A stretch of DNA of 64,000 nt from Gallaecimonas sp. GXIMD4217 (GCF_038087665.1 NZ_CP149925.1:124001-188000), one strand, 5' to 3'; numbered from the stretch's first letter, positions 14,368-25,904 are shown. Numbers and translations: made by a program. The notes: a model not told the origin generated them from the sequence alone.

Positions 14368-16890
14368 ATGACGAGCTGGCGACATTGGGCGGCGGCCCTG
14401 GCCCTGCTGCCCCTGGCCGTGCAGGCCAAGCCCACTGCAGAATACTTCCCCAAGGCGCAACTTTCCGAGCAGCTGCCCACCCCGGAGGCGGTGCTGGGCT
14501 TCGGTATAGGCGACTGGCACCTGCGCCACGACCAGCAGCTGGCCTACCTGGAGCAGCTGGCGGCCCGGTCCGAGCGCATCCGGCTTATCGATATCGGCCG
14601 CACCACGGAGCAGCGCCGCCAGGTGGTGCTGGCCATCTCCAGCCCCGCCAACCTGGCCCGCCTGGAGCAGATCCGCCGCCAGCATCTCAGGGTGCTGGAC
14701 GGCGAGCGGGATGACAGCCTGCCGGCCCTGGCCTGGCTGGGCTACTCCATCCATGGCGATGAACCGTCGGGCGCCAACGCCGCGCCCCTGGTGGCCTACT
14801 GGCTGGCTGCGGGCCAGGACGCCGAGGTCAAGGCGATACTGGAGCAGACGGTGGTGCTGATCGATCCGGCCCTGAACCCGGACGGCCTGGACCGCTACGC
14901 CAACTTCGCCAACAACCACCAGGGCCGCCACAACTCCGGCTCCCTGCAGCACCGCACCCGCTGGCAGGATTTCCCGGCCGGCCGTCTCAGCCACTATGGT
15001 TTCGACCTCAACCGGGACTGGCTGCTGCTGACCCACCCGGCGTCGCGCAACCGCATCGCCTTCTGGCAGCGCTGGCTGCCCCAGGTGTTCGGCGACTTCC
15101 ACGAGATGGGGCCCCACAGCAGCTTCTTCTTCCAGCCCGGCATCCCCAGCCGGGTCAACCCCCTGACGCCGCCGCGCAACCAGGAGCTGACCCGCAAGCT
15201 GGCCGAGGGGGTCGCCCAGGCCCTGGACGGCCAGGGCCGGCTCTACTTCACCGGCGAGTCCTATGACGATTTCTACTGGGGCAAGGGCTCCAGCTATGCC
15301 GACGGCCTGGGTGCCATCGGCATCCTCTACGAACAGGCCAGGGCCCGCGGCCAGAAGGTGGAGACCCCCTTCGGCGAGCTGACCTTCACCTACGGCATCG
15401 AAAACCAGCTCACCGCCAGCCAGAACCTGCTTCGGGGCGTGCTGGCCCACAGGGCCGAGCTTCGCGAGTACCAGGCCGGCTTCTTCGCCAGCGCCCGGGA
15501 AGAAGGGCGCGACGAAAAGCTCAAGGGCTACCTGCTGAAGAACCCGGACGATCCGGCCCGGCTCGAGGAGCTGGCGGCCCTGCTGGCCGCCCACGGCATC
15601 CAGATCTACGAACTGGGCCGGGATGTCGACCTGGAAGGACGCCGCTTCAAGGCCGGCAGCGATCTCTACATTCCCCTGGCCCAGCCCCAGTACCGGCTGC
15701 TCAGGTCCATCTTCGAGCGGCGTACCAGCTTCCAGGACAACAGCTTCTACGACGTGTCCAGCTGGAACCTGCCCCTGGCCTTCAATGTCGAGGCCATTGG
15801 CGTCTCCGACGGCCGCTACAAGTCCCATATGGAGGCCAGGCCCTGGCAGCCGCAGGGACGCCGGGACATCGCCGTGGAGCCGGCCTATGCCTGGGCCTTT
15901 CAGTGGCGTGCCAGCCAGGCCCCGGCGCTGCTGGCGGATCTGCTGGCCCAGGGGGTGCGGGTGTTCGCCTCCGGCCGGGAGATGGTCAACAGCGGCCACA
16001 GGCTCAGCCCGGGCGACATGCTGATCCCGGCCGGGATCCAGGACCAGCCTGAGCTGCTCAAGCTGCTGACCCGCCTGGCCAACAAGCACCAGCTGCCGCT
16101 GATGGCCCTGAAGGGCGGCCTGTCCGCCAAGGGCGGCGACGTGGGCAGCCCCAGCCTGGTGCCCATGACGAAGCCCAGGGTGGCGCTGCTGGTGGGACGC
16201 GACATCCATGCCCAGCGCGCCGGTGGCGTCTGGGAGGCCCTGGATCAGCGCGCCGGCGTCGAGCTGACCCTGCTGGAGTCCACCCTGCTGCCCTGGATGG
16301 ACATCAACGAGTTCAGCCACCTGATCCTGCCGTCCGCCTCCTGGCTGGGCCTGGGCGAGGACTTCACCGGCCGGCTCAAGGGCTGGGTGGAGCGGGGCGG
16401 CACCCTGATCACCCTGACCGACGCCAGCACCTGGGCGGCGAGCCAGGGCCTGCTCAAGGCCGAGGTGCTGGCCGAGGAAGACCGCGCCCTGCTGTTCCCC
16501 ACCAAGGATCTCAGCTATGCGGATCGGGACGCCCATGGCGCCAACATGCTGATCGCCGGCGCCCAGGTGCTGGCGGATCTGGATCCGGGCCATCCCCTCA
16601 ACTGGGGCCTGGGCAGCCTGACGCTGCCGTTGATGCGGGATCACACCGGCATGCTGGTCAAGTCCGAGGGTGACTTCACCGTGCTGGGCCGATACGCCGA
16701 GCAGCCGCTGCTGTCCGGTTTCATGGCCGGGGCCAACAAGGATCAGCTGGCCGGCACCCCCGCCGCCGTGGCCCAGCGCCTGGGCAAGGGTGCCGTGGTG
16801 GCCTTCATGGACGACGTCAGCTTCCGTGGCATCCAGCGTGGCTCGGAGCGCTGGCTCAGCAACGCCCTCTATTTCACGCCCAATTTCTAA
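14368..16890 (+). CDS. Exported M14-family zinc carboxypeptidase-like protein
   Basis: This large (840-residue) protein has a signal peptide (residues 1-20) and an N-terminal M14 domain. The zinc ligands His129 and Glu132 are in IHGDEPSG and a third His is at about 245 in DFHEMG; PDGLDRY and FDLNRDW resemble the substrate-binding segments of the family. The remaining 500 residues contain a second alpha-beta domain with a glutamine-amidotransferase-like look (GRDIHAQRAGGVWEAL, then LILPSASW), as in other long secreted M14 proteins of marine bacteria. It probably acts on peptides outside the inner membrane. The stop overlaps the convergent comF stop by four bases. Confidence 0.85.
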   Translation: MTSWRHWAAALALLPLAVQAKPTAEYFPKAQLSEQLPTPEAVLGFGIGDWHLRHDQQLAYLEQLAARSERIRLIDIGRTTEQRRQVVLAISSPANLARLEQIRRQHLRVLDGERDDSLPALAWLGYSIHGDEPSGANAAPLVAYWLAAGQDAEVKAILEQTVVLIDPALNPDGLDRYANFANNHQGRHNSGSLQHRTRWQDFPAGRLSHYGFDLNRDWLLLTHPASRNRIAFWQRWLPQVFGDFHEMGPHSSFFFQPGIPSRVNPLTPPRNQELTRKLAEGVAQALDGQGRLYFTGESYDDFYWGKGSSYADGLGAIGILYEQARARGQKVETPFGELTFTYGIENQLTASQNLLRGVLAHRAELREYQAGFFASAREEGRDEKLKGYLLKNPDDPARLEELAALLAAHGIQIYELGRDVDLEGRRFKAGSDLYIPLAQPQYRLLRSIFERRTSFQDNSFYDVSSWNLPLAFNVEAIGVSDGRYKSHMEARPWQPQGRRDIAVEPAYAWAFQWRASQAPALLADLLAQGVRVFASGREMVNSGHRLSPGDMLIPAGIQDQPELLKLLTRLANKHQLPLMALKGGLSAKGGDVGSPSLVPMTKPRVALLVGRDIHAQRAGGVWEALDQRAGVELTLLESTLLPWMDINEFSHLILPSASWLGLGEDFTGRLKGWVERGGTLITLTDASTWAASQGLLKAEVLAEEDRALLFPTKDLSYADRDAHGANMLIAGAQVLADLDPGHPLNWGLGSLTLPLMRDHTGMLVKSEGDFTVLGRYAEQPLLSGFMAGANKDQLAGTPAAVAQRLGKGAVVAFMDDVSFRGIQRGSERWLSNALYFTPNF

Positions 16891-17555
16891 AGGGCCCGGG
16901 CCAGGCACCACACCTGCACGTCCTCGCAGCCGGCGGCCAGCAGCTGCCGGCTGAGCAGGGACACCGTGGTGCCCGTGGTCACCACGTCATCGATCAGCGC
17001 CACCCTCTTGGGTGGCGTTTTGGTGACGGTGAAGGCGCCCTTGAGGTTGCGCTGCCGCCCCTTGCGGTTCAGGCCCTGCTGCTTGCGGGTATGGCGGCGG
17101 CGTACCAGCAGGCCGTTGTCCACGGCTATCCCCAGCCGCTCCCCCAGGTGGTTGGCCAGCAGCTCGGCCTGGTTGAAGCCCCGCCACAGCAGCCGCCACT
17201 TGTGCATGGGCACCGGCACCAGCACGTCCGGCAGGGGCCGGTCGCCAAGGGCGGCCAGCAGGGGCAGGCACAGGGCCCTGTCCAACCACCACTGCCGCCG
17301 GTACTTGAAGCCGTGGATCAGCCTGTCCCAGGGCGGCTGGTAGAGGGCGCCGGCCACCAAAGCGCTAAAGGGTGGCGGCGCCAGTCGGCAGCGCTTGCAG
17401 GGACCGCCGGGGGAGGGCAGGCCACAGTTGGGGCAGGGGCTGTGCAGGCGGGGCAGATCCGCCAGGCAGTCGGGGCAGAGGCTGAGCCTGGCGGGCAGCC
17501 GGCACAGCACGCAGGACCTGGTCGGCTTGGCCCATCGCCTCAGCCGGGCTACCAT
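16887..17555 (-). CDS. comF: ComF-family phosphoribosyltransferase-like protein
   Basis: ComF/GntX proteins combine a zinc-ribbon N-terminus with a phosphoribosyltransferase-like domain; in competent bacteria ComF helps DNA uptake. The 222-residue product has four Cys pairs in the first 65 residues (CVLC, CPDC, CPNC, CKRC) and the PRTase signature VALIDDVVTTGTT near residue 185. The start ATG 17555 gives the usual N-terminus; no clear ribosome site is visible. It is divergent from bioH with only 24 bases between start codons, so the two promoters must lie partly within each other's coding region. The comF-bioH pairing is conserved in gammaproteobacteria. Confidence 0.88.
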   Translation of the reverse strand: MVARLRRWAKPTRSCVLCRLPARLSLCPDCLADLPRLHSPCPNCGLPSPGGPCKRCRLAPPPFSALVAGALYQPPWDRLIHGFKYRRQWWLDRALCLPLLAALGDRPLPDVLVPVPMHKWRLLWRGFNQAELLANHLGERLGIAVDNGLLVRRRHTRKQQGLNRKGRQRNLKGAFTVTKTPPKRVALIDDVVTTGTTVSLLSRQLLAAGCEDVQVWCLARAL

Positions 17556-17579
17556 GGCGGCGCTGTATCTGGAGGTAAA

Positions 17580-18353
17580 ATGGCATCCTTGCATATCGAG
17601 ACCCACGGCCAGGGGGAACCCCTGGTATTGCTGCACGGTTGGGGCGTCAACGGCGGCGTGTTCAGCAAACTGGTACCCCTGCTGGCCGACCGTTTCCAGC
17701 TCAGTGTGATCGATCTGCCCGGCTTTGGCCAAAGCCAGGGGATGCCGGCCCAGCACAGCGCCCTGGCCATGGCCGAGCTGGTGGCCGAACAGGTGCCGCA
17801 GCAGGCCATTTGGCTGGGCTGGTCCCTGGGTGGCCTGGTGGCCAAGGAGGCGGCCCTGAATCGCCTGGGCGAGCCCAAGGCCCTGGTGACCGTGGCCTCC
17901 AGCCCCCGCTTCCTGGACGAGGACCACTGGCCGGGCATCAAACCGTCGGTGCTCGAACAATTCGCCGCCTCCCTGGACGGCGAGCTGGCCAAGGTCATAG
18001 AACGCTTCCTGGCCATCCAGGCCATGGGCTCGGAAACGGCCAGAACCGACATCAAGGCCCTGCGCGAGGCGGTGCTGGCCAGGCCCCTGCCCAGCCGGGA
18101 AGCCCTGGCCGCGGGCCTGGCCATCCTCGACAGCGCCGATCTGCGCCCGGCCCTGGCCGATATCCGCCTGCCCTTCCTGCGCCTCTACGGCCGCCTCGAT
18201 GCCCTGGTGCCGGGCCGGGTCATCGCCCGGGTGGATGAGCTGAGCCCGGGCAGCCAGTCCCATACCTTTGCCCATGCCTCCCATGCGCCCTTCATCTCCC
18301 ACCCACGGGAATTTGTGGCCCGGCTCACGGCCTTTGCCGATGCGCTGGCATAA
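17580..18353 (+). CDS. bioH: Pimeloyl-ACP methyl ester carboxylesterase
   Basis: BioH removes the methyl group from pimeloyl-ACP methyl ester, ending the masked phase of pimelate synthesis for biotin. The 257-residue alpha/beta hydrolase has its catalytic Ser82 in GWSLGG, Asp207 in YGRLDALVP and His235 in HASHAPF, the same numbers as in E. coli BioH. GGAGG lies five bases before ATG 17580. Other bio genes are not in the window, which is normal for bioH. A small ORF follows 21 bases downstream. Confidence 0.94.
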   Translation: MASLHIETHGQGEPLVLLHGWGVNGGVFSKLVPLLADRFQLSVIDLPGFGQSQGMPAQHSALAMAELVAEQVPQQAIWLGWSLGGLVAKEAALNRLGEPKALVTVASSPRFLDEDHWPGIKPSVLEQFAASLDGELAKVIERFLAIQAMGSETARTDIKALREAVLARPLPSREALAAGLAILDSADLRPALADIRLPFLRLYGRLDALVPGRVIARVDELSPGSQSHTFAHASHAPFISHPREFVARLTAFADALA

Positions 18354-18374
18354 GCTGATGGCCAGGAGGTAAAC

Positions 18375-18581
18375 ATGAACAACGTCATCAACAGCGGCCT
18401 CGCCCTGCAGCAGCAGGCCCAAGGCCGGGCCACCGAAGCGGCCGGCACCCTGGCCCGCGGCCAGGTGGAAGTACAGCCCCTGGTGGAGCTGCAACTGGCC
18501 GAGCAGGAGTCCGCTGCCGCCGCCAGGCTGCTCCAAAGCGCCGACGACATGCTCGGCACCCTGATCGATATCCGGGCCTGA
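18375..18581 (+). CDS. Small helical protein with flagellar-axial-protein-like C-terminus
   Basis: The 68-residue product is soluble and helical, with a Gln/Ala-rich first half. Its end (LVELQLAEQESAAAARLLQSADDMLGTLIDIRA pattern, residues about 36-68) resembles the terminal helix of FlgE/FlgG/FlgC proteins, where a variant of 'xxAKVIQTADEMLGTLLDI' is conserved. No flagellar genes are nearby, so it is an orphan small protein and not a true rod or hook subunit. AGGAGG lies five bases before ATG 18375, supporting real translation, and it follows bioH closely. Confidence 0.6.
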   Translation: MNNVINSGLALQQQAQGRATEAAGTLARGQVEVQPLVELQLAEQESAAAARLLQSADDMLGTLIDIRA

Positions 18582-18648
18582 AGTCCCTCCTTGTGAGCAG
18601 GGCAACAACGCGGTAGCTTGTTGTCATCATGTAAACAAGGAGCTCCCC

Positions 18649-20172
18649 ATGACCACTCATCCCCTGTTGCGGCTGTCCCTGCTTTCCCTGGCCCTGGCCG
18701 GCCTAAGCGCCTGCGACAAGGCGCCCCAGCCGGAGGCCAAGGCAGCAAAGCAGCAGAGCAAGGCCGAGCAGCACCAGGTCCATGGGGACGGCATCAACTG
18801 GTTCCAGGGCGGCGTCGACGCCGCCTTCGTCCAGGCCAAGGCCGACGGCAAGCCCGTATTCCTGTTCTGGGGCGCCGAGTGGTGCCCCTACTGCCAGCAG
18901 ATCAAGAACACCATCTTCAACCGCCGTGAATTCATCGAGCAGAGCCGCCAGTTCGTGGCCGTCTACGTGGACGGTGACGCCGAGGGCGCCCAGGCCATAG
19001 GCGACCGTTTCAAGGTGATGGGCTACCCCACCATGCTGGTGTTCGCCCCCGATGGCACCGAGTTGACCCGGCTACCCGGCGGCATCGACCTGGAGCAGTA
19101 CGCCGCCGTGCTGGATCGGTCCCTGAACGGCCTCAAGCCGGTGCAGGATCTGGCCCGGGCCGCCCTGGCCGGCCAGGCGCTCAGCGACAGCGAATACCGC
19201 CAGCTGGCCTACTACTCCTGGGATCAGGACGGCGACATCGACAACAGGGCGGCGCTTTTCGCCAGCCTCGGGGAAGGTGCCGGCCAGGCCGATGTACGCA
19301 CCCGCTTCTACCTGTTGTGGGTTGGCGAACAGCTGCAGGGCGACGGCCTGGCGGCGGACCAGGGCGCCGAGCTGGCCCGGCAGCTGGGGGCCATACTGGC
19401 CGACGGGGCGCTGACCAAGGCGGCCCTGGAATGGCTGCAGTACCTGCCCGGGGAGCTGCTCGAGGCCACCGGCCTGGAAGGCGAAGCCAAAGAAAAGCTG
19501 CAGGCCAAGTGGCTGGCGGCCATGGACCAGGTGGCGGCGGACGCCGGCTATTCCAACCGGGAGCGCCTGCTGGCAGCCTACCCGGCCCTGGCCTTTGCCG
19601 ACCAGCCGGATGAAGGCCTCCAGGCCCAGGTCCGCAAGGCCGTGGCCCGGGCCGATGCCGACACCAGCAATCCCTATGAGCGCCAGGCGGTGATGAGCGC
19701 CGCCATTTCCCTGCTGCGGGATGCCGATCTGAACGAGGAAGCCTCCAGCCTGGCCGAGACCGAGCTGAAGAAGGCGGCCCAGCCCCATTACTTCATGAGC
19801 TATATCGCCAGCATCGAGGAAGAGCTGGGCAACGGCGACCAGGCCCTGGCCTGGCGCAAGCGCGCCTTCGACGAGGCCAGGGGGCCGGCCACCCGCTTCC
19901 AGTGGGGTACCAGCTACCTGCAGGCCCTGGTTCGGCTGGCGCCGGAGCAGGGCCAGCTGATCGAGCAGACCGCCTTGGCTCTGCTGGACGAGGTGCAGCA
20001 GAGCGAGCTGTTCTCCGGCCGCAACTACAAGCGCCTGCAGCGCATCGAGCAGAGTCTCAGGGACTGGCAGGGCGACAGCCAGGCCATCAAGAGCAAGGTG
20101 CTGGGCCAGTGCCAGCCCCTGGCCCAGGCCCTCAAGGCCAGGTGCGAGGCCTTCATGGCGGCCGAGGCATGA
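18649..20172 (+). CDS. Thioredoxin-like lipoprotein with large C-terminal helical domain
   Basis: The 507-residue protein begins with a lipoprotein signal (LALAGLSAC, lipid Cys at about residue 23; the next residue is Asp, which in E. coli would favour inner-membrane retention). A thioredoxin domain follows at about residues 50-165, with the redox motif WCPYC in GAEWCPYCQQIKNTIF and the cis-Pro segment MGYPTMLVF. The remaining 340 residues are alpha-helical and TPR-like, with a Cys pair near the end. It probably works in disulfide handling at the periplasmic side. The stop overlaps the next gene's ATG (ATGA). Confidence 0.75.
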   Translation: MTTHPLLRLSLLSLALAGLSACDKAPQPEAKAAKQQSKAEQHQVHGDGINWFQGGVDAAFVQAKADGKPVFLFWGAEWCPYCQQIKNTIFNRREFIEQSRQFVAVYVDGDAEGAQAIGDRFKVMGYPTMLVFAPDGTELTRLPGGIDLEQYAAVLDRSLNGLKPVQDLARAALAGQALSDSEYRQLAYYSWDQDGDIDNRAALFASLGEGAGQADVRTRFYLLWVGEQLQGDGLAADQGAELARQLGAILADGALTKAALEWLQYLPGELLEATGLEGEAKEKLQAKWLAAMDQVAADAGYSNRERLLAAYPALAFADQPDEGLQAQVRKAVARADADTSNPYERQAVMSAAISLLRDADLNEEASSLAETELKKAAQPHYFMSYIASIEEELGNGDQALAWRKRAFDEARGPATRFQWGTSYLQALVRLAPEQGQLIEQTALALLDEVQQSELFSGRNYKRLQRIEQSLRDWQGDSQAIKSKVLGQCQPLAQALKARCEAFMAAEA

Positions 20173-20579
20173 GCAGGGGCAGCTGCCTGTGCGGGGCGGT
20201 GCGCTACCAGGTGGAGGAGGTGGCCTGGGTGGCCCACTGCCATTGCCCCATGTGCCGCAAGAGCCATGGCGCGGCCCTGGTGACCTGGGTGGGCGTCAAC
20301 AAGGACGCCTTTCGCATCACGGCCGGCGAGGACCAGGTTAACTGGTACGAATCCAGCCCAGGTGCCGGCCGCGGAGCCTGCAGGATCTGCAACTCGCTGC
20401 TGTTCTTCCATGCCCCCAGGTGGCCGGACGAGATGCACATCACCCGGGCCAGCTTCGACGAGGATATCGGGATGCGGCCCCTGGCCCATGCCTGGTACGA
20501 CCGTCACGTGGACTGGCTGACCATAAGCGACGATCTGCCCAGGCGGGGCGGCCCCTCCGGCACCGAGCCCCTGGACTAG
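20169..20579 (+). CDS. GFA-family zinc protein (glutathione-dependent formaldehyde-activating type)
   Basis: The 136-residue protein has the Mss4/GFA fold with zinc-binding cysteines: GSCLCGAVRY (residues 4-13), HCHCPMCRKSHGA (about 24-36), and a later CRICNS. Family members are often called glutathione-dependent formaldehyde-activating enzymes, but for most a different or unknown role is likely. It overlaps the thioredoxin lipoprotein gene by four bases, so the two are co-translated. Its stop lies in the first bases of the 84-85-bp repeat array that follows. Confidence 0.85.
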   Translation: MSRGSCLCGAVRYQVEEVAWVAHCHCPMCRKSHGAALVTWVGVNKDAFRITAGEDQVNWYESSPGAGRGACRICNSLLFFHAPRWPDEMHITRASFDEDIGMRPLAHAWYDRHVDWLTISDDLPRRGGPSGTEPLD

Positions 20580-20916
20580 AGCCGCCGTATCAGCAGCGGC
20601 ATCAGGGGGCCTGTACGACAAGAGCGGGCGTGAACAGGGCAAAGCCGTAGACCACTGAATCAGAGCCGCCGTATCAGCAGCGGCATCAGGGGGCCTGTAC
20701 GACAAGAGTGGGCGTGAACAGGGCAAAGCCGTAGACCACTGAATCAGAGCCGCCGTATCAGCAGCGGCATCAGGGGTGCCTGTACGACAAGAGTGGGCGT
20801 GAACAGGGCAAAGCCGTAGGCCACTGAATCAGAGCCGCCGGATCAGCAGCGGCATCAGGGGTGCCTGTACGACAAGAGTGGGCGTGAACAGGGCAAAGCC
20901 GTAGACCACTGAATCA
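20579..20916. repeat. Four tandem 84-85-bp copies of the 3' end of the antiporter gene
   Basis: Copies start at 20579, 20663, 20747 and 20832, and a fifth, native one at 20917 is the antiporter's own 3' end. Periods are 84, 84, 85 and 85. Read on the minus strand each unit retains codons for SVVYGFALFT..., then VQAPLMPLLIRRL and a stop, so the unit is the last 28 codons plus one joining base. The copies differ from the native end at a CGACAAGAGTGGGCGTG segment but are nearly identical to each other, indicating that they multiplied after the first duplication. Two copies carry a one-base deletion. They are not expected to be translated. Confidence 0.88.
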
Positions 20917-22107
20917 GAGCCGCCGTATCAGCAGCGGCATCAGGGGGGCCTGTACGAAGAGGGTGAACAGGGCAAAGCCGTACACGACCGACTGGGCCGT
21001 ATACCAGCCCTCCAGGGTCACGGGCAGGGCCAGGGCCAGGGCCAGGGACACGGCGCCGCGCAGGCCGCCCCACATCATCACATGGCGCTGGGCCAGGGGC
21101 AGCCGCTGCTGGCCCGGCAGGCTGTTGGCCAGGGGCAGCAGGCCGTAGATCACCAGCGACCGGGCCAGTATGGCCGCGGCTATGCCGATCAGCATGGCCA
21201 GCCAGCGGTCGGCGAACATCATCCAGGTCACGGTGACGCCCACCAGCAGGAACACCAGGGCATTGGCCAGGTAGGCGGCCACCTCCCAGAGTCCGGTCAG
21301 CAGGCGTTCCTGGCCCTTGCCGCGGCAACTCTCGCCGTAGATAAGCCCGGCCACCACCAGGGCCACAATGCCGGACACCTGCAGCCAGTGTTCGGCGATA
21401 TGGAAGGTAAGCAGCATCAGGATCACCGAGCCGGCGGCCAGGTGCATCTGCTCGCTCAGGGAGCGCACCCCCAGCCAGGCCAGCAGGCCCAGGGCGGCAC
21501 CGGCCAGGATGCCGCCGCCAAAGGCATAACCGAAGCGCCAGATGGCCTCCAGGATAGAGATGTCGCCGCCACCGGCCAGGCCCAGCAGCACCATGAAGGC
21601 CACCACGGCGGTGGCGTCGTTGAACAGGCTCTCCCCCTCCAGCAGGGTATGGAGCCGTTCGGGGGCGCCCATGGCCTTGAACAGGGCCACCACCGCCACC
21701 GGATCCGTGGCCGACAGCATCACCCCGGTGATCAGGGCGGTGAGCAGCGGGAAGCCCAGCTCGTGGCCTATGCCAAGGAAGAGGACCAGGCCGCTGATGG
21801 CGGCGGCCAGCAGCATGGCCGGCACCGCCAGCACCAGCACCGGCCACCATACCCCTTTCAGGGCACCCAGGCGCAGGTTGAGGGCCGACTCGAACACCAG
21901 CACCGGCACCAGGGCGTGCAGTATCCAGTCCTGGAAGTGATGCCAGCGAAAGCCGGTATCGAAGCCGGCCAGCAGCACCAGCTCCGAGCCGATAAAACCC
22001 ACCAGCACCAGCAGGGTGGCAAAGGGCAGCCGCAGCCGCCGGGCCAGGGGCTCCAGCAACATGGCCAGGAGCAGCATCAGGGCAATGGTGAGCAGGCTGG
22101 TAAGCAT
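20914..22107 (-). CDS. CPA1-family Na+(K+)/H+ antiporter
   Basis: The 397-residue membrane protein has about twelve helices and the motifs of the CPA1 (NhaP-like) exchangers, which export Na+ or K+ for protons. ATDPVAVVALFKAMG carries the transport Asp pair region, EGESLFNDATAVVAF follows as usual, and WGGLRGAVSLALALALP is the late Arg-containing signature. The length is a little short because the protein has almost no cytoplasmic tail. The 3' end was duplicated four times beyond the stop. The start ATG 22107 follows GGGAGAAG. The gene is divergent from creD across about 110 bases. Confidence 0.87.
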   Translation of the reverse strand: MLTSLLTIALMLLLAMLLEPLARRLRLPFATLLVLVGFIGSELVLLAGFDTGFRWHHFQDWILHALVPVLVFESALNLRLGALKGVWWPVLVLAVPAMLLAAAISGLVLFLGIGHELGFPLLTALITGVMLSATDPVAVVALFKAMGAPERLHTLLEGESLFNDATAVVAFMVLLGLAGGGDISILEAIWRFGYAFGGGILAGAALGLLAWLGVRSLSEQMHLAAGSVILMLLTFHIAEHWLQVSGIVALVVAGLIYGESCRGKGQERLLTGLWEVAAYLANALVFLLVGVTVTWMMFADRWLAMLIGIAAAILARSLVIYGLLPLANSLPGQQRLPLAQRHVMMWGGLRGAVSLALALALPVTLEGWYTAQSVVYGFALFTLFVQAPLMPLLIRRL

Positions 22108-22218
22108 GGGCTTCTCCCGGGGTTTCCTACAAGGTTAGTCCCTGGCCGGCAGGCCGTTCATGGGGTGGTCAGGGGCGCGGGCCTAGTCTGGACAGAGTTA
22201 ACAAAGAGACAACAAATC

Positions 22219-23517
22219 ATGGACGAAAACTCCTTCACCAGGCGCAACGGCGCCACCGTCAAGATGCTGCTGATCGGCCTGCTGGCCCTGCTGCTGTTGA
22301 TCCCCATTGCCATGGTCAAATCCCTGATCGTCGAGCGCCAGCAGCGCCAGAACGAAGTGATCGAGGAGATCGGCGCCAAATGGGGCCAGGCCCAGCATCT
22401 CACCGGCCCTATCCTGGTGCTGCCCTACACCGACTATATCCAGGACAACAAGGGCAACCGCCATGCCAGCCACCAGAACGCCTACCTGCTGCCGCAGCGG
22501 CTCGAGGTGGAGGCCAGGGTCGAACCCCAGGTCCGCTACCGGGGCATCTACCAGTCCGTGGTCTACGAGACCAGGGTCAGCCTCAGCGGCCGCTTCGATC
22601 CCGCCCTGCTGAAACAGGTGCTGGGCCAGCACAATAACCTGGAGCCGGGGCGGGCCATGCTGGCGCTGGGTCTGGGCGATCTCAAGGGCATACGGGAGTT
22701 GAGCAAGGCCAGGCTGGGCAGCAGCGCCCTGGAGATGTCGCCGGTCAGCTTCGATGCCGGCCTCGACAGGGCCATCGCCGCCCCGGTCGATGTGAACGCC
22801 AAGCTGGATTTCCAGTTCGAGCTGACCCTCAGGGGCAGCGAGCGCCTGTACCTGGCTCCCTCCGGCAAGGAGACCAGGCTGACGGTCAGTTCGCCCTGGG
22901 CCACGCCCAGCTTCGAAGGGGCCTACCTGCCCAGCGAGCGCCGGGTCGGCAAGGACGGCTTCGAGGCCCAGTGGCAGGTGCTGCACTTCAACCGCAGCTT
23001 TCCGCAGTTCTGGCTGAGCAACCAGTACAGCCACCATGCCGATGACTTCGGGGTGGCCTTCCTGGTGGCGGCGGATCCCTACCAGCAGATCCACAGGGTG
23101 GCCAAGTACGGCCTGATGTTCATCGGCCTGACCTTCGTGGCCTTCTTCTTCTCCGAGGTCACCAGCGGCCGCAAGGTCCACCCCCTGCAGTACCTGCTGG
23201 TGGGACTGTCGCTGTGCGTCTTCTACACGCTGCTGCTGGCCATCTCCGAGCACAGCAGCTTCGCCCTGGCCTATGGCCTGTCCAGCCTGGCCACCGTGTT
23301 GCTCATCGCCGGCTACGCCAAGGCGGCACTGGCCAGCGGCAGGCTGGCGGGGCTGGTGGGGGCCATGCTGGCCATCCTCTACGGCTACCTCTACATCATC
23401 CTGCAGCTGGAGGACTATGCGCTGCTGATGGGGGCCCTTGGCCTGTTCGGGGTGCTGGCGGCGGTGATGTACCTGACCCGGCGCATCGACTGGTACGCCC
23501 TGGAGCTGAACGGATAA
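22219..23517 (+). CDS. creD: Inner-membrane protein CreD
   Basis: The 432-residue protein has one N-terminal membrane segment (about residues 14-35), a large periplasmic region (to about residue 290), and five or six C-terminal helices, the layout of CreD. In E. coli and Aeromonas creD is activated by CreBC/BlrAB under carbon or beta-lactam stress, and affects cell-envelope behaviour; its molecular action is unknown. No creBC genes are nearby and no clear cre tag (TTCACnnnnnnTTCAC) is seen just upstream, so control may differ here. The ATG 22219 is preceded by AAAGAGAC. Confidence 0.87.
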   Translation: MDENSFTRRNGATVKMLLIGLLALLLLIPIAMVKSLIVERQQRQNEVIEEIGAKWGQAQHLTGPILVLPYTDYIQDNKGNRHASHQNAYLLPQRLEVEARVEPQVRYRGIYQSVVYETRVSLSGRFDPALLKQVLGQHNNLEPGRAMLALGLGDLKGIRELSKARLGSSALEMSPVSFDAGLDRAIAAPVDVNAKLDFQFELTLRGSERLYLAPSGKETRLTVSSPWATPSFEGAYLPSERRVGKDGFEAQWQVLHFNRSFPQFWLSNQYSHHADDFGVAFLVAADPYQQIHRVAKYGLMFIGLTFVAFFFSEVTSGRKVHPLQYLLVGLSLCVFYTLLLAISEHSSFALAYGLSSLATVLLIAGYAKAALASGRLAGLVGAMLAILYGYLYIILQLEDYALLMGALGLFGVLAAVMYLTRRIDWYALELNG

Positions 23518-23543
23518 AAAAACCGGGGCCTGGCCCCGGTTTC
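23517..23543. terminator. Bidirectional terminator between creD and tex
   Basis: ACCGGGG and CCCCGGT (23522-23540) form the stem, with seven A on the left and a T-rich stretch on the right. It is placed between convergent creD and tex. Confidence 0.8.
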
Positions 23544-23546
23544 TTA

Positions 23547-25835
<2,289 letters not shown>

Positions 25836-25904
25836 CAACTTCTATCCAAGCCGTGCGGCTCAATGGGCTTTGGTGCTAAGTTAGCGGCCATTGTGCCACC
25901 TGAC

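Noticed and set aside
16887-18608. Fused ComF with a 350-residue N-terminal extension
   Set aside because: The extension is antisense to bioH and has no domain; ATG 17555 gives the normal ComF N-terminus.
20579-20916. CRISPR array
   Set aside because: The 84-85-bp units are contiguous with no variable spacers and derive from the antiporter coding end.
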